Source: Deltaproteobacteria bacterium
GTDB lineage: Bacteria > Desulfobacterota > Binatia > DP-6
DNA: 6,555 nucleotides
Direction of reading: 5' to 3'
NCBI GenBank assembly: GCA_005879205.1
Contig: VBLD01000170.1
Span: forward strand, 1-6,555
The notes below the pieces were generated by a model. That model did no database searches and was not told the origin of the DNA. It saw nothing but the letters and a program-made list of their open reading frames with translations. Of the stretch, positions 1 through 6,414 are shown piece by piece (position 1 is the first letter of the stretch; every line of letters begins with the position of its first letter). The position numbers and the translations under genes were made by a program.

Positions 1-1893
1 CGGACGATCCACACGGCGGGCACCGACCTCTTGAAGCTGATCAACGACATCCTCGATCTGGCGAAGATCGAGTCGGGCACGGTCACCGTCGACTTCGCGT
101 CGGTGGTGGTGGCGGATCTGGAGGACTACGTGGATCGGACGTTCCGTCCGGTCGCCGAGTCCAAGGGCCTCGGCTTCCGCCTCGACATCGACCCGCGGAT
201 GCCCGACACGCTGCAGACCGACTCGAAGCGGCTGCAGCAGATCCTGAGGAACCTGCTCTCCAACGCATTCAAGTTCACCGAGCGCGGCACCGTCACGCTC
301 CGCGCGGGGCTCGCCACCGAGGGCTGGGACGGCGCCAACGAGACGCTCAACCGCGCGCCGAACGTGGTGGTCTTCTCGGTGAGCGACACGGGGATCGGCA
401 TCGCGCCCGCCAAGCAACGGATCATCTTCGAGGCGTTTCAGCAGGCCGACGGCAGCACCAGCCGCAAGTACGGCGGCACGGGGCTCGGCCTCGCCATCAG
501 CCGCGAGATCGCGCGCCTGCTCGGCGGCGAGATCGCCGTCGTCAGTGCCCCCGACAAGGGCAGCACGTTCAAGCTCTATCTGCCGCAGTCCCGGGCCCTC
601 GCGCGCGTGCGGGCGACGGTTCGCCAGGACGAGCATGGGCCCGCGCCCCGGACGACGCTCGACAGCTCCCTCGCGCCCGCGGAGCACGTGCGCGACGACC
701 GGCGCGACATCCGTCCCGGCGACCGCGTGCTGCTCGTCGTGGACGACGACCTGGCCTTCGCCCGGGTCCTCGTCGAGGTCGCCCGCCGGCGCGGCTTCAA
801 GGCGGTCGTGACCTCCCGCGGCACGGCGGGCATCGCGCTCGCGCGCGAGCTCCATCCGCACGCGATCACGCTCGACCTGAAGCTGCCCGACGTCAGCGGG
901 TGGCGCCTCCTGCGCCAGCTGAAGAAGGACCTCAGCATCCGCCACATTCCGGTCCACGTGATCTCGGTCGAGGACGAGCTCGGGACCGCGCTCTCCCACG
1001 GCGCGCTGGCCGTGGCCTCCAAGCCGCTCAGCAGCGAGGCGATCGACGGCGCGGTCGCCAGGCTGGAGGAGTGGATCAGCCGCCCCGTCCGGCGCCTGCT
1101 GCTGGTGGAGGACGACGACGTCCAGCGGTCGAGCACCGTCGCGCTGATCGGCAACGGCGACGTCCGGACGCTGGCCGTGCCGACCGGCGCGGAGGCGCTG
1201 GCCGCCGCCGCGCGGGACGCGTTCGACTGCACGGTGGTCGACCTCGGCTTGCCCGACATGGACGGCGTCGAGCTGATCGAGCGGCTGCGACGGCTGCCGT
1301 CCTTCGGCGACCGCCCGATCATCGTATACACCGCCCGGGATCTCGACCGCCGGCAGGAGGAGCATCTCGGCCGCCTCGCGCAGAGCGTCATCGTGAAGGA
1401 CCCCGCGGCCGCCGGGCGGCTCGTCGACCAGACCGCGCTCTACCTTCACCGCGCCGTCGGAGGGATGTCCGAGGTGCAGCGACGGCTCCTCGAGCGTCTG
1501 CACGACCCGAACGTGGCGCTCGAGGGCAAGAAGGTGCTGCTCGTCGACGACGACGTCCGCAACCTCTTCGCGATGACCAGCGTCCTCGAGCGCTACGGGA
1601 TGACCGTCGTCCCCGCGGAGAACGGACGGGACGCGATCTCCGCACTGCACGGGACCCCCGGCATCGACGCGGCATTGATGGACATCATGTTGCCCGAGAT
1701 GGACGGCCACGAGACGATCCGGGCCATCCGCGGCAGCGCGGGCTTCAAGACGCTGCCGATCATCGCGGTCACGGCCAAGGCGATGAAGGGCGACCGCGAG
1801 AAGTGCATCGAGGCGGGGGCGTCGGACTATCTCGCCAAGCCGATCGACACCGAGCAGCTCCTCTCGCTGCTCCGCGTCTGGCTCGGGCGCTAG
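1..1893 (+). CDS. Hybrid histidine kinase, C-terminal part, with three receiver domains (5' partial)
   Basis: The reading frame is open from base 1, so the gene begins upstream. The TTG at 31 is only an internal Leu codon. Counting codons from base 1, residues 1-25 are the end of the HisKA dimerisation helix (ending LDLAKIESG); the phosphorylated His lies outside the window. The HATPase_c domain follows (about 60-200): N-box with N84 and N88, G1 box D129-T-G-I-G, F-box near 143-146, G2 box G158-G-T-G-L-G. Three receivers come next: REC1 (about 241-355; acidic pocket 248-250, D292, S322, K341), REC2 (about 364-480; D371-373, D414, T444, K466) and REC3 (about 511-628; D516-518, D561, T591, K613). 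All three keep the phosphoacceptor Asp, Thr/Ser and Lys, so all may be phosphorylated. This ATPase-REC-REC-REC order is familiar in large cytoplasmic or HAMP/GAF-headed hybrid kinases. The sensor region is unseen. The next gene starts nine bases after the stop, so the two are probably cotranscribed. Confidence 0.95.
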   Translation, partial: RTIHTAGTDLLKLINDILDLAKIESGTVTVDFASVVVADLEDYVDRTFRPVAESKGLGFRLDIDPRMPDTLQTDSKRLQQILRNLLSNAFKFTERGTVTLRAGLATEGWDGANETLNRAPNVVVFSVSDTGIGIAPAKQRIIFEAFQQADGSTSRKYGGTGLGLAISREIARLLGGEIAVVSAPDKGSTFKLYLPQSRALARVRATVRQDEHGPAPRTTLDSSLAPAEHVRDDRRDIRPGDRVLLVVDDDLAFARVLVEVARRRGFKAVVTSRGTAGIALARELHPHAITLDLKLPDVSGWRLLRQLKKDLSIRHIPVHVISVEDELGTALSHGALAVASKPLSSEAIDGAVARLEEWISRPVRRLLLVEDDDVQRSSTVALIGNGDVRTLAVPTGAEALAAAARDAFDCTVVDLGLPDMDGVELIERLRRLPSFGDRPIIVYTARDLDRRQEEHLGRLAQSVIVKDPAAAGRLVDQTALYLHRAVGGMSEVQRRLLERLHDPNVALEGKKVLLVDDDVRNLFAMTSVLERYGMTVVPAENGRDAISALHGTPGIDAALMDIMLPEMDGHETIRAIRGSAGFKTLPIIAVTAKAMKGDREKCIEAGASDYLAKPIDTEQLLSLLRVWLGR

Positions 1894-1902
1894 GGGCGTC
1901 GC

Positions 1903-4020
1903 ATGACGGACGTGACGGAACGCGCCGGCATCCTGATCGTGGACGACAGCCCGGAGAAGATCGTCGCGCTCGAGTCGATCCTCGACGAGCTCGGGCAGGA
2001 CATCGTCAAGGCCAGCTCTGGCCGCGACGCCCTCAGGCATCTGCTCACGCGGGACTTCGCCGTGATCCTGCTCGACGTCCGGATGCCGGTGATGGACGGC
2101 TTCGAAACGGCGGCGCTCATCCGGCAGCGCCCGCGGTCCGAGCACACGCCGATCATCTTCGTGACGGCCTTTCCGGACGAGACCCACGTCGCGCGCGGCT
2201 ACTCCCTCAAGGCGGTGGACTACATCTTCACGCCGGTCGTGCCGGACGTCCTCCGCACCAAGGTCTCCGTCTTCGTCGACCTCTTCCGGATGACGGCGCA
2301 GGTACGACGGCAGGCCGACTCCCTGCGACAGCGAGCCGCGCAGCTGCACCGGCTGAGTGCCGCGTCGCTCGCCATCAACGGCGCGACCTCGCTGGAGCAG
2401 ATGCTCGAGGTCGTGGTGGAGAACGCTCGGGCGATCTTCGGCGTCCCGCGTGCGATCGCGACCGCCCGGGTGGACGATCGCCGGGTGCTGCAGGCCGTAT
2501 CGTCGGCCTTCGAGACGTCGGATGCGGATCAGCGGGAGGAGACCGTGTCCTCCATCGTGCGTACCACGAACCGGCCATACCGCATCCCGACGCCCCCGGA
2601 GCGCGGGGGCCTGACCGAACCGGACGAGCGCCCTCACCCGTTCCTGGCGGCGCCTTTCACGCGACGGGACGGTCGCAACATGGGAGACATCCAGGTTTCC
2701 GGAAATCCGAGCGGCGGCTGCACCGAGGAGGACGAGGACATCCTGGTGCAGCTCGCGCAGATGACCTCCATCGCGATCGAGAACACGCTCTACGGCGAGC
2801 TTCGCGAAGCCAACCGTCTGAAGGACGAGTTCCTCGCGACGGTGTCCCACGAGCTCCGCACACCCCTCAGCGCCATGCTCTCGTGGGTGTGGATGCTCCG
2901 TCGGGGCGCTCTCGACGGGGCCGGCGCATCGCGCGCCATCGAGGCGATCGAGCGCAACGTGAAGACCCAGACGCGGATCGTCGAGGATCTGCTCGATCTC
3001 TCCCGGATCGTGACCGGCAAGCTCCGGCTCGAGTCGCGCCTTGTGGAGCTCGGACCGGTCATCAAGATGGCGACCGACGCCATCACGCCGGCCGCGGAGG
3101 CCAAGGGAATCATCCTCGGCAGCTCCGTCGACCCGGCCGCCGGCCACGTCCTCGGCGACGCCGATCGCCTGCAGCAGCTCGTGTGGAACCTCCTCACCAA
3201 CGCGATCAAGTTCACGCCCTCCGGCGGCCGCGTGGAGGTGCAGCTCGCGCGGTGCGGCGCCGAGGTGGAGGTCCGCGTCACCGACACGGGTGCGGGGATC
3301 TCGCGCGATTTCCTGCCTCACGTGTTCGAGCCGTTCCGGCAGGCCGACGGCTCCCCGGGACGCAAGGCCGGCGGCCTGGGTCTCGGGCTGGCAATCGTGC
3401 GTCACGTGGCCGAGCTGCACGGGGGCCGGGTGGAAGCCCGCAGTCTCGGCGAGGGACACGGATCGACGTTCGTGCTCGCTCTCCCCGCTTCGACCGGACG
3501 CGAGGAGGAGCGGGAGGTTGCCTCTTCTCCAGCCGTCGTCGAGGCCGCCGCCTGCCCGACCACGGTTCGGCTCGACGGCCGCCGCGTCCTGATCGTCGAG
3601 GACGAGGCCGACACGCGGGAAGCGCTCTCGCTGATCGTCTCCCAGGCGGGCGCCGTCGTGAGGTCCGTGGCGACCACGGCCGCGGCGCTGGCGGCGCTCG
3701 CGAGCTCGCGGGCCGACGTCCTCCTCTGCGACATCGGCCTCCCGACCGAGGACGGCTATGTGCTCATCCAGAAGCTGCGCGCCCTCCCGGCCGATCAAGG
3801 CGGCGCCACGCCCGCCGTGGCCCTCACCGCCTTCGCCCAGGCGAGCGATCGGGCGCGGGCGGTCGCCGCGGGCTTCGACACGCACGTGGCGAAGCCGATC
3901 GAGCCCGATCTCTTGCTGCAGACGCTCGCTCACGTGCTCTCGCTGCCGGTCGCGGAGGACACGGAGCACGAGGCACCCGGCCCCTCGGCGCTGGCGTTCC
4001 AGGAACGAACCGTGGGCTGA
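1903..4020 (+). CDS. Hybrid histidine kinase, REC-GAF-HisKA-HATPase_c-REC
   Basis: This is a complete 705-residue, apparently soluble sensor kinase with no membrane segment. An N-terminal receiver (about 8-125) has the acidic pair D14-D15, phosphoacceptor D58 and T88. The usual Lys is replaced by Thr at 110 (FTPVVP). A helical, Arg/Gln-rich linker (about 126-152) leads to a GAF-like domain (about 154-297). HisKA carries H316 in the motif SHELRTP. HATPase_c shows N429/N433, D461-T-G-A-G, F475/F478 and the G2 box G490-G-L-G-L-G. A C-terminal receiver (about 560-680) has E566-D567-E568, D610, T642 and K664. The ATG at 1903 is supported by a Shine-Dalgarno AGGGGC at 1892-1897, which overlaps the upstream stop, and by the receiver starting directly after it. 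The nine-base gap suggests an operon with the upstream hybrid kinase, which could phosphorylate the N-terminal receiver; that link is inference. About 25 residues after the last receiver have no recognised domain. Confidence 0.95.
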   Translation: MTDVTERAGILIVDDSPEKIVALESILDELGQDIVKASSGRDALRHLLTRDFAVILLDVRMPVMDGFETAALIRQRPRSEHTPIIFVTAFPDETHVARGYSLKAVDYIFTPVVPDVLRTKVSVFVDLFRMTAQVRRQADSLRQRAAQLHRLSAASLAINGATSLEQMLEVVVENARAIFGVPRAIATARVDDRRVLQAVSSAFETSDADQREETVSSIVRTTNRPYRIPTPPERGGLTEPDERPHPFLAAPFTRRDGRNMGDIQVSGNPSGGCTEEDEDILVQLAQMTSIAIENTLYGELREANRLKDEFLATVSHELRTPLSAMLSWVWMLRRGALDGAGASRAIEAIERNVKTQTRIVEDLLDLSRIVTGKLRLESRLVELGPVIKMATDAITPAAEAKGIILGSSVDPAAGHVLGDADRLQQLVWNLLTNAIKFTPSGGRVEVQLARCGAEVEVRVTDTGAGISRDFLPHVFEPFRQADGSPGRKAGGLGLGLAIVRHVAELHGGRVEARSLGEGHGSTFVLALPASTGREEEREVASSPAVVEAAACPTTVRLDGRRVLIVEDEADTREALSLIVSQAGAVVRSVATTAAALAALASSRADVLLCDIGLPTEDGYVLIQKLRALPADQGGATPAVALTAFAQASDRARAVAAGFDTHVAKPIEPDLLLQTLAHVLSLPVAEDTEHEAPGPSALAFQERTVG

Positions 4021-4074
4021 GCGACCGTCCGACGCCGATCAGTGCTCCTGTCGCCGCCCGATCCGCTGCGTCAG

Positions 4075-4124
4075 CAGTGGACCGCGGTCGAGGTCGACGC
4101 CGGGCCACTGTGGGGCATGCACAG
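4075..4124. repeat. Intergenic inverted repeats between the kinase operon and the TPR gene
   Basis: CAGTGG (4075-4080) is the exact reverse complement of CCACTG (4105-4110). The interval holds the 10-base palindrome GACCGCGGTC (4080-4089) and GTCGAC. A second small hairpin, CTGTG (4108-4112) with CACAG (4120-4124), competes with the first. There is no T-tract, so this is not an intrinsic terminator. It could be a weak Rho-type end for the kinase mRNA or an operator for the promoter just downstream. Such palindromes also arise by chance at this GC content. Confidence 0.3.
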
Positions 4125-4140
4125 CCAGGGCGCCGGCCGC

Positions 4141-4170
4141 TTGACACCTCGACGACGGAGCCGCTACGGT
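4141..4170 (+). promoter_or_regulatory. Candidate sigma70-type promoter for the TPR membrane protein gene
   Basis: A perfect -35 hexamer TTGACA lies at 4141-4146. After an 18-base spacer comes TACGGT (4165-4170), which keeps the key T, A and final T of a -10 box. Transcription would start near 4176-4178, only 6-8 bases before the ATG at 4184. That fits the absence of any Shine-Dalgarno there and suggests a leaderless or nearly leaderless message. An intact TTGACA in such GC-rich DNA, placed just ahead of a gene, is suggestive but unproven. Confidence 0.5.
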
Positions 4171-4183
4171 CCGGCGCCCGGTC

Positions 4184-6073
4184 ATGAGCCGGAGCAAGGT
4201 CCGACGACGGCACGGGCACGGCCCTGCCGTCCCCGAGCAGGCGAAGTCGGCCGGCGGCCGCGAAGCTCCATCGCGGAAGGCCGCGCGGGCCCGGCCCGGT
4301 CCCCATGCCGCGCGCTCGCCGCTCGCGCGTCTCGCTCCCGTCGCCGTGGCGCTCGTCACGGCCATCGCCTATGCGAACGCGCCGGGCAACGTGATCGTCC
4401 ACGACGACCGCTTCTTCTACCCGAGCCACGGACCGCTCGACGCCGCCTCCATCGTCGGCTTCTTCCGGCGCGACGTCTGGGGCGCGGCGACCGGCGTTCC
4501 GGGTCTCTACCGGCCCTTCCTCCTGCTCTCGCTCGCGATCGACACCGACCTCTTCGGAGGCAGCGCGCTGGCGGCCCACCGGATGAACGTCGCCTTTCAC
4601 GTCGGCGCCACCCTCGCGCTCTACGCCTTCGTGCTGGCGCTTCTGCGAAGCGTTCAGCTGCGCGCGTCGATACCTGCGGACGTCGTACCCCTCGCGGCGG
4701 CAGCCGCCGCTGCCGCCTTCGGCGTGCATCCGATCCACACCGAGGCGGTCGACTCGATCTTCAACCGCTCGGAGGTCCTGGCGACGATCTGTACGCTCCT
4801 CGCGCTCGGCGTGGTGTGGCGCTGGGAGGAGCAGCGCCGCGTCGCGGCGTGGTCGGCGGCTGCGGTCCTGTACCTGACGGGGCTCTTCTTCCGCGAGAGC
4901 GCGGTGGCCCTGCCCGCACTCGCGGTGCTGCTCATCGCCCTCATGCGTCCCGAGGGTGGTCTCGACGTCCGCCGCTTTGCGCCTGCCGCCTTGCTCCTCC
5001 TGCCGCTCGTCGTCTACCTGCCGCTCCGTCGCGCGGCGCTCGCGGCGGCACCGATCTCGAGCCTGCCCCAGCTCACCGAGGCGGTGCCCCCCACGGGCGC
5101 GCTCGGGCTTCTGGCGTTCACCCTCGGCAGCCTCTCCGAGTACGTGCGCATGGTCGCCTGGCCGTATCCGCTGCGCGTCTCCTACGAGGACTTCGCCGGC
5201 GGCAACGTGCTGCTCGCCGTGCTGGTCAACGCCACGCTCGTGGGCCTCGCGGTGTTCGCCCGGCGGCGTATGCCCGCGCTCTCCTTCGGGATCGGCTTCT
5301 TCTACCTCGTGCTGGCACCGTCCACGCGCCTGCTCACCGCCCCGGGCCTCGAGCTCTCGCTCGGCGGACACGTGTTCTTCCATTCCGACGCCGCCGTGAC
5401 GCCGCTCGCCGAGCGCATCGTCTACCTGCCGTCGACCGGTCTCGCCGTCTCCCTCGCTTTCGGACTCGCGGCGCTCGGTCGCCGCTACGGCCCGCCCGCC
5501 GTCCTCGCGCTCGGCCTGGCGCTGGTGCTGCTGCTCGCGCCGCTGACGCTGGCGCGCAACCTCGCCTGGCACGGCGGCCTGTCATTGGCGGAGGCGGAGG
5601 TTCGGGGCGGTCCCCAGAACGGGGACGCGTGGCGAATGTACGCCGGCGTCCTCTTCGACGAGGGTCGCCACGCCGAGATCGTGGACATCTGCGACGAGCA
5701 TGCGGGCGTCCATCCGCGCAGCGCACAGCTGCAAAACACCTGCGGCTCCGCTTACGGCCAGGTCGACCGCCTCGACGACGCGGTCGCCGCCTACCGCCGG
5801 GCCATCGACGCGGGGCTCGCGACCACCGGCCATGCGAACCTCGGCCGCGTCTATGCCCGGATGGGGCGCACGGCTGAGGCCGAACAGGAGTTCCAGCTCG
5901 CGGCCGACGCGGAGCAGGATCCGGCCGCGCACCACTACCGCCTGGGATTGCTCATCGAGCGGTTCCATCCCGAGCGACTCGCCGATGCGGCGGCGGAATA
6001 TCGCCGCGCGCTGCAGCTCCGGCCAGGTTACGCGACCGCGCAAGAGGCGCTTCGCCGGGTGGGCGGCCGGTAG
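4184..6073 (+). CDS. Multi-pass membrane protein with C-terminal TPRs, TMTC-like (putative GT-C glycosyltransferase)
   Basis: The 629-residue protein starts with an Arg-rich cytoplasmic tail (1-45), then has a first membrane helix (about 48-66), a D74-D75 pair in the first outer loop, and roughly eight to ten further hydrophobic segments to about 460. Several motifs recall the TMTC/DUF1736 group of TPR-bearing GT-C enzymes: DD after helix 1, YRP (109-111), HRMN followed by H139, HPIHTEAV (182-189), FRES (236-239), WPYPLRVSY (326-334) and YLPSTG (414-419). Residues 475-629 form about four TPR units, ending with AAAEYRRALQLRPGYA. Eukaryotic TMTC proteins are O-mannosyltransferases using lipid-linked mannose; a similar role here is inference, and the acceptor is unknown. 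The start is the only ATG ahead of the first helix. It lacks a Shine-Dalgarno and sits behind a good promoter; a GTG at 4346 would cut into the first helix. The promoter suggests expression separate from the kinases. Confidence 0.88.
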   Translation: MSRSKVRRRHGHGPAVPEQAKSAGGREAPSRKAARARPGPHAARSPLARLAPVAVALVTAIAYANAPGNVIVHDDRFFYPSHGPLDAASIVGFFRRDVWGAATGVPGLYRPFLLLSLAIDTDLFGGSALAAHRMNVAFHVGATLALYAFVLALLRSVQLRASIPADVVPLAAAAAAAAFGVHPIHTEAVDSIFNRSEVLATICTLLALGVVWRWEEQRRVAAWSAAAVLYLTGLFFRESAVALPALAVLLIALMRPEGGLDVRRFAPAALLLLPLVVYLPLRRAALAAAPISSLPQLTEAVPPTGALGLLAFTLGSLSEYVRMVAWPYPLRVSYEDFAGGNVLLAVLVNATLVGLAVFARRRMPALSFGIGFFYLVLAPSTRLLTAPGLELSLGGHVFFHSDAAVTPLAERIVYLPSTGLAVSLAFGLAALGRRYGPPAVLALGLALVLLLAPLTLARNLAWHGGLSLAEAEVRGGPQNGDAWRMYAGVLFDEGRHAEIVDICDEHAGVHPRSAQLQNTCGSAYGQVDRLDDAVAAYRRAIDAGLATTGHANLGRVYARMGRTAEAEQEFQLAADAEQDPAAHHYRLGLLIERFHPERLADAAAEYRRALQLRPGYATAQEALRRVGGR

Positions 6074-6085
6074 CCGCGGCCGACG

Positions 6086-6153
6086 AAAAAAACCCCGATA
6101 GCCGTTCCAGCTCTGCGCCGGCCGCACGGTGACACGCGGGGGCTATCGGGGTT
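6086..6153 (-). terminator. Strong intrinsic terminator for minus-strand transcription
   Basis: AACCCCGATAGCC (6091-6103) and GGCTATCGGGGTT (6141-6153) are perfect 13-base reverse complements. Read on the minus strand, the stem is followed at once by seven T residues (6092-6086), of which five are unpaired. The 37-base loop can form an inner TGCG/CGCA hairpin. On the + strand nothing T-rich follows the stem, so the orientation is clear. It ends 12 bases beyond the stop codon of the converging TPR gene, which would keep minus-strand RNA out of that gene. The loop is longer than in a typical terminator. Confidence 0.75.
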
Positions 6154-6162
6154 CGGTGGTGC

Positions 6163-6203
6163 CTGGGTCCCGTACGGGCGACCCAGCGACGTTTCCGTGG
6201 GTC
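6163..6203 (-). other. Mutually exclusive hairpins (three-segment switch)
   Basis: In minus-strand order there are three complementary segments. Segment 1 is GACCCA (6203-6198), segment 2 is CTGGGTC (6186-6180) and segment 3 is GACCCAG (6169-6163). Segment 2 can pair with segment 1 (six pairs, 12-base loop) or with segment 3 (seven pairs, 10-base loop containing part of the palindrome CCCGTACGGG), but not both. Segment 1 begins five bases after the stop codon of the tiny ORF, so a ribosome finishing that ORF would cover it and favour the 2:3 hairpin. The geometry resembles a leader-peptide attenuator; that reading is inference. Confidence 0.4.
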
Positions 6204-6207
6204 TACC

Positions 6208-6252
6208 CTAAGGGGCAACCACCTCACAGATCACCGTAGGGGAATACGTCAC
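6208..6252 (-). CDS. Tiny ORF, 14-residue peptide of unknown function
   Basis: GTG at 6252-6250 opens a 14-codon frame ending in TAG (6210-6208), encoding MTYSPTVICEVVAP. The call rests on the translation signal: AGGAGG (6265-6260) seven bases before the GTG is near-optimal, far stronger than the signals before the other genes here. The peptide has one Cys, a short hydrophobic run (TVICEVVA) and no signal peptide. I do not recognise a family. It could be a leader peptide whose translation changes the folding of the RNA that follows, a microprotein, or a by-product of a sequence kept for another reason such as complementarity to 16S rRNA. The frame is open upstream as far as an ATG at 6432, but that start lies inside the predicted promoter. 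Confidence 0.45.
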   Translation of the reverse strand: MTYSPTVICEVVAP

Positions 6253-6269
6253 TGGATCACCTCCTTTCT
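6234..6269 (+). other. Sequence matching the 3' end of 16S rRNA (helix 45 and anti-SD tail)
   Basis: Read on the + strand, CCGTAGGGGAA (6234-6244) equals the 5' side and loop of 16S helix 45. CTGGATCACCTCCTTTCT (6252-6269) equals the 16S 3' terminus with its anti-Shine-Dalgarno. The two blocks are separated by seven bases, the same as in 16S, but those seven (TACGTCA) differ from the usual CCTGCGG. Upstream of 6234 similarity stops. It may be a captured rRNA fragment, an antisense match kept by selection on the minus-strand RNA, or a chance addition to a long Shine-Dalgarno. The 16S consensus used here is from memory. Confidence 0.35.
6252..6269 (-). promoter_or_regulatory. Extra-long Shine-Dalgarno sequence
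   Basis: AGAAAGGAGGTGATCCAG, read on the minus strand, is complementary over 18 bases to the common bacterial 16S rRNA 3' tail, well beyond the usual six-base core. A small hairpin, TCTTC (6281-6277) with GAAGA (6271-6267), lies directly upstream and leaves the core AGGAGG exposed. This signal determines the choice of GTG 6252 as the start of the tiny ORF. Confidence 0.6.
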
Positions 6270-6396
6270 TCGGCGAGAAGACCGGGCGAGCCCATGCCCC
6301 GCCGCCGGGATCGGACCGCCGCTGCCCTTTCCCGGCCCCGACCACCGGCACGTCTCCGGCGTTGAGGCCTGTGTGGACCTCGATCGGGAACCATAG

Positions 6397-6414
6397 CGCG
6401 AGGCTACCCTCGCG
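6397..6414. repeat. Palindrome over the candidate minus-strand -10 box
   Basis: CGCGAGG (6397-6403) and CCTCGCG (6408-6414) are exact reverse complements around the four bases CTAC. The palindrome overlaps the proposed -10 hexamer of the minus-strand promoter, where a repressor site would be expected. It could equally be a chance GC-rich palindrome. Confidence 0.3.

Larger units (their letters stand above)
6086..6269 (-). ncRNA. Candidate structured small transcript containing a tiny ORF
   Basis: Between a very strong Shine-Dalgarno (6269-6252) and an intrinsic terminator (ending 6086) the minus strand is dense with complementary segments. A nine-pair stem with one bulge joins 6223-6214 (inside the tiny ORF) to 6163-6155. 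It encloses two alternative hairpins built on the same central segment, 6185-6180. I recognise no known riboswitch or RNA family. No minus-strand gene follows the terminator, so this is not an attenuator for a downstream gene within the window. A dual-function small RNA, a microprotein mRNA or an rRNA-pairing RNA are the options. The 5' end would be near 6394 if the candidate promoter is used; the coordinates given cover only the well-supported part. Confidence 0.4.

Noticed and set aside
900..4187. A 1095-codon open frame on the + strand crossing both kinase genes
   Set aside because: It is in another frame from two unmistakable kinase genes and its product is Arg/Pro/Gly-rich with no domain. 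Long shadow frames are expected at this GC content. Its TGA overlapping the ATG at 4184 is coincidence.
3824..5572. A 582-codon antisense frame, rich in Glu, Arg and Gln
   Set aside because: It lies opposite the end of the second kinase and most of the TPR gene, with low-complexity charged composition and no recognisable fold.
4042..5877. A 611-codon + strand frame overlapping the TPR gene
   Set aside because: Its composition is Arg/Pro/Ala shadow-like. The 4184-6073 frame has membrane helices, family motifs and TPRs, so it is the real gene.
6086..6153. Intrinsic terminator for the TPR gene on the + strand
   Set aside because: The hairpin is perfect, but on the + strand it is followed by CGGTGG rather than T residues. 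It serves the minus strand; any effect on + transcription is unproven.
6141..6223. A tRNA or tRNA-like element (GGTTCGG resembles a T-arm)
   Set aside because: No acceptor stem, anticodon arm or T-arm can be paired in the required order. The complementarity instead forms the minus-strand stems described.
5952..6227. A 91-codon minus-strand ORF
   Set aside because: It would have to be transcribed through the strong terminator at 6153-6086 and runs antisense into the TPR coding region. Its composition is Arg/Pro/Ala-rich.
6234..6269. The end of a real 16S rRNA gene
   Set aside because: Similarity ends at 6234. The bases upstream match 16S no better than chance, the seven bases between the two blocks are changed, and the region upstream is a terminator and stems rather than rRNA.
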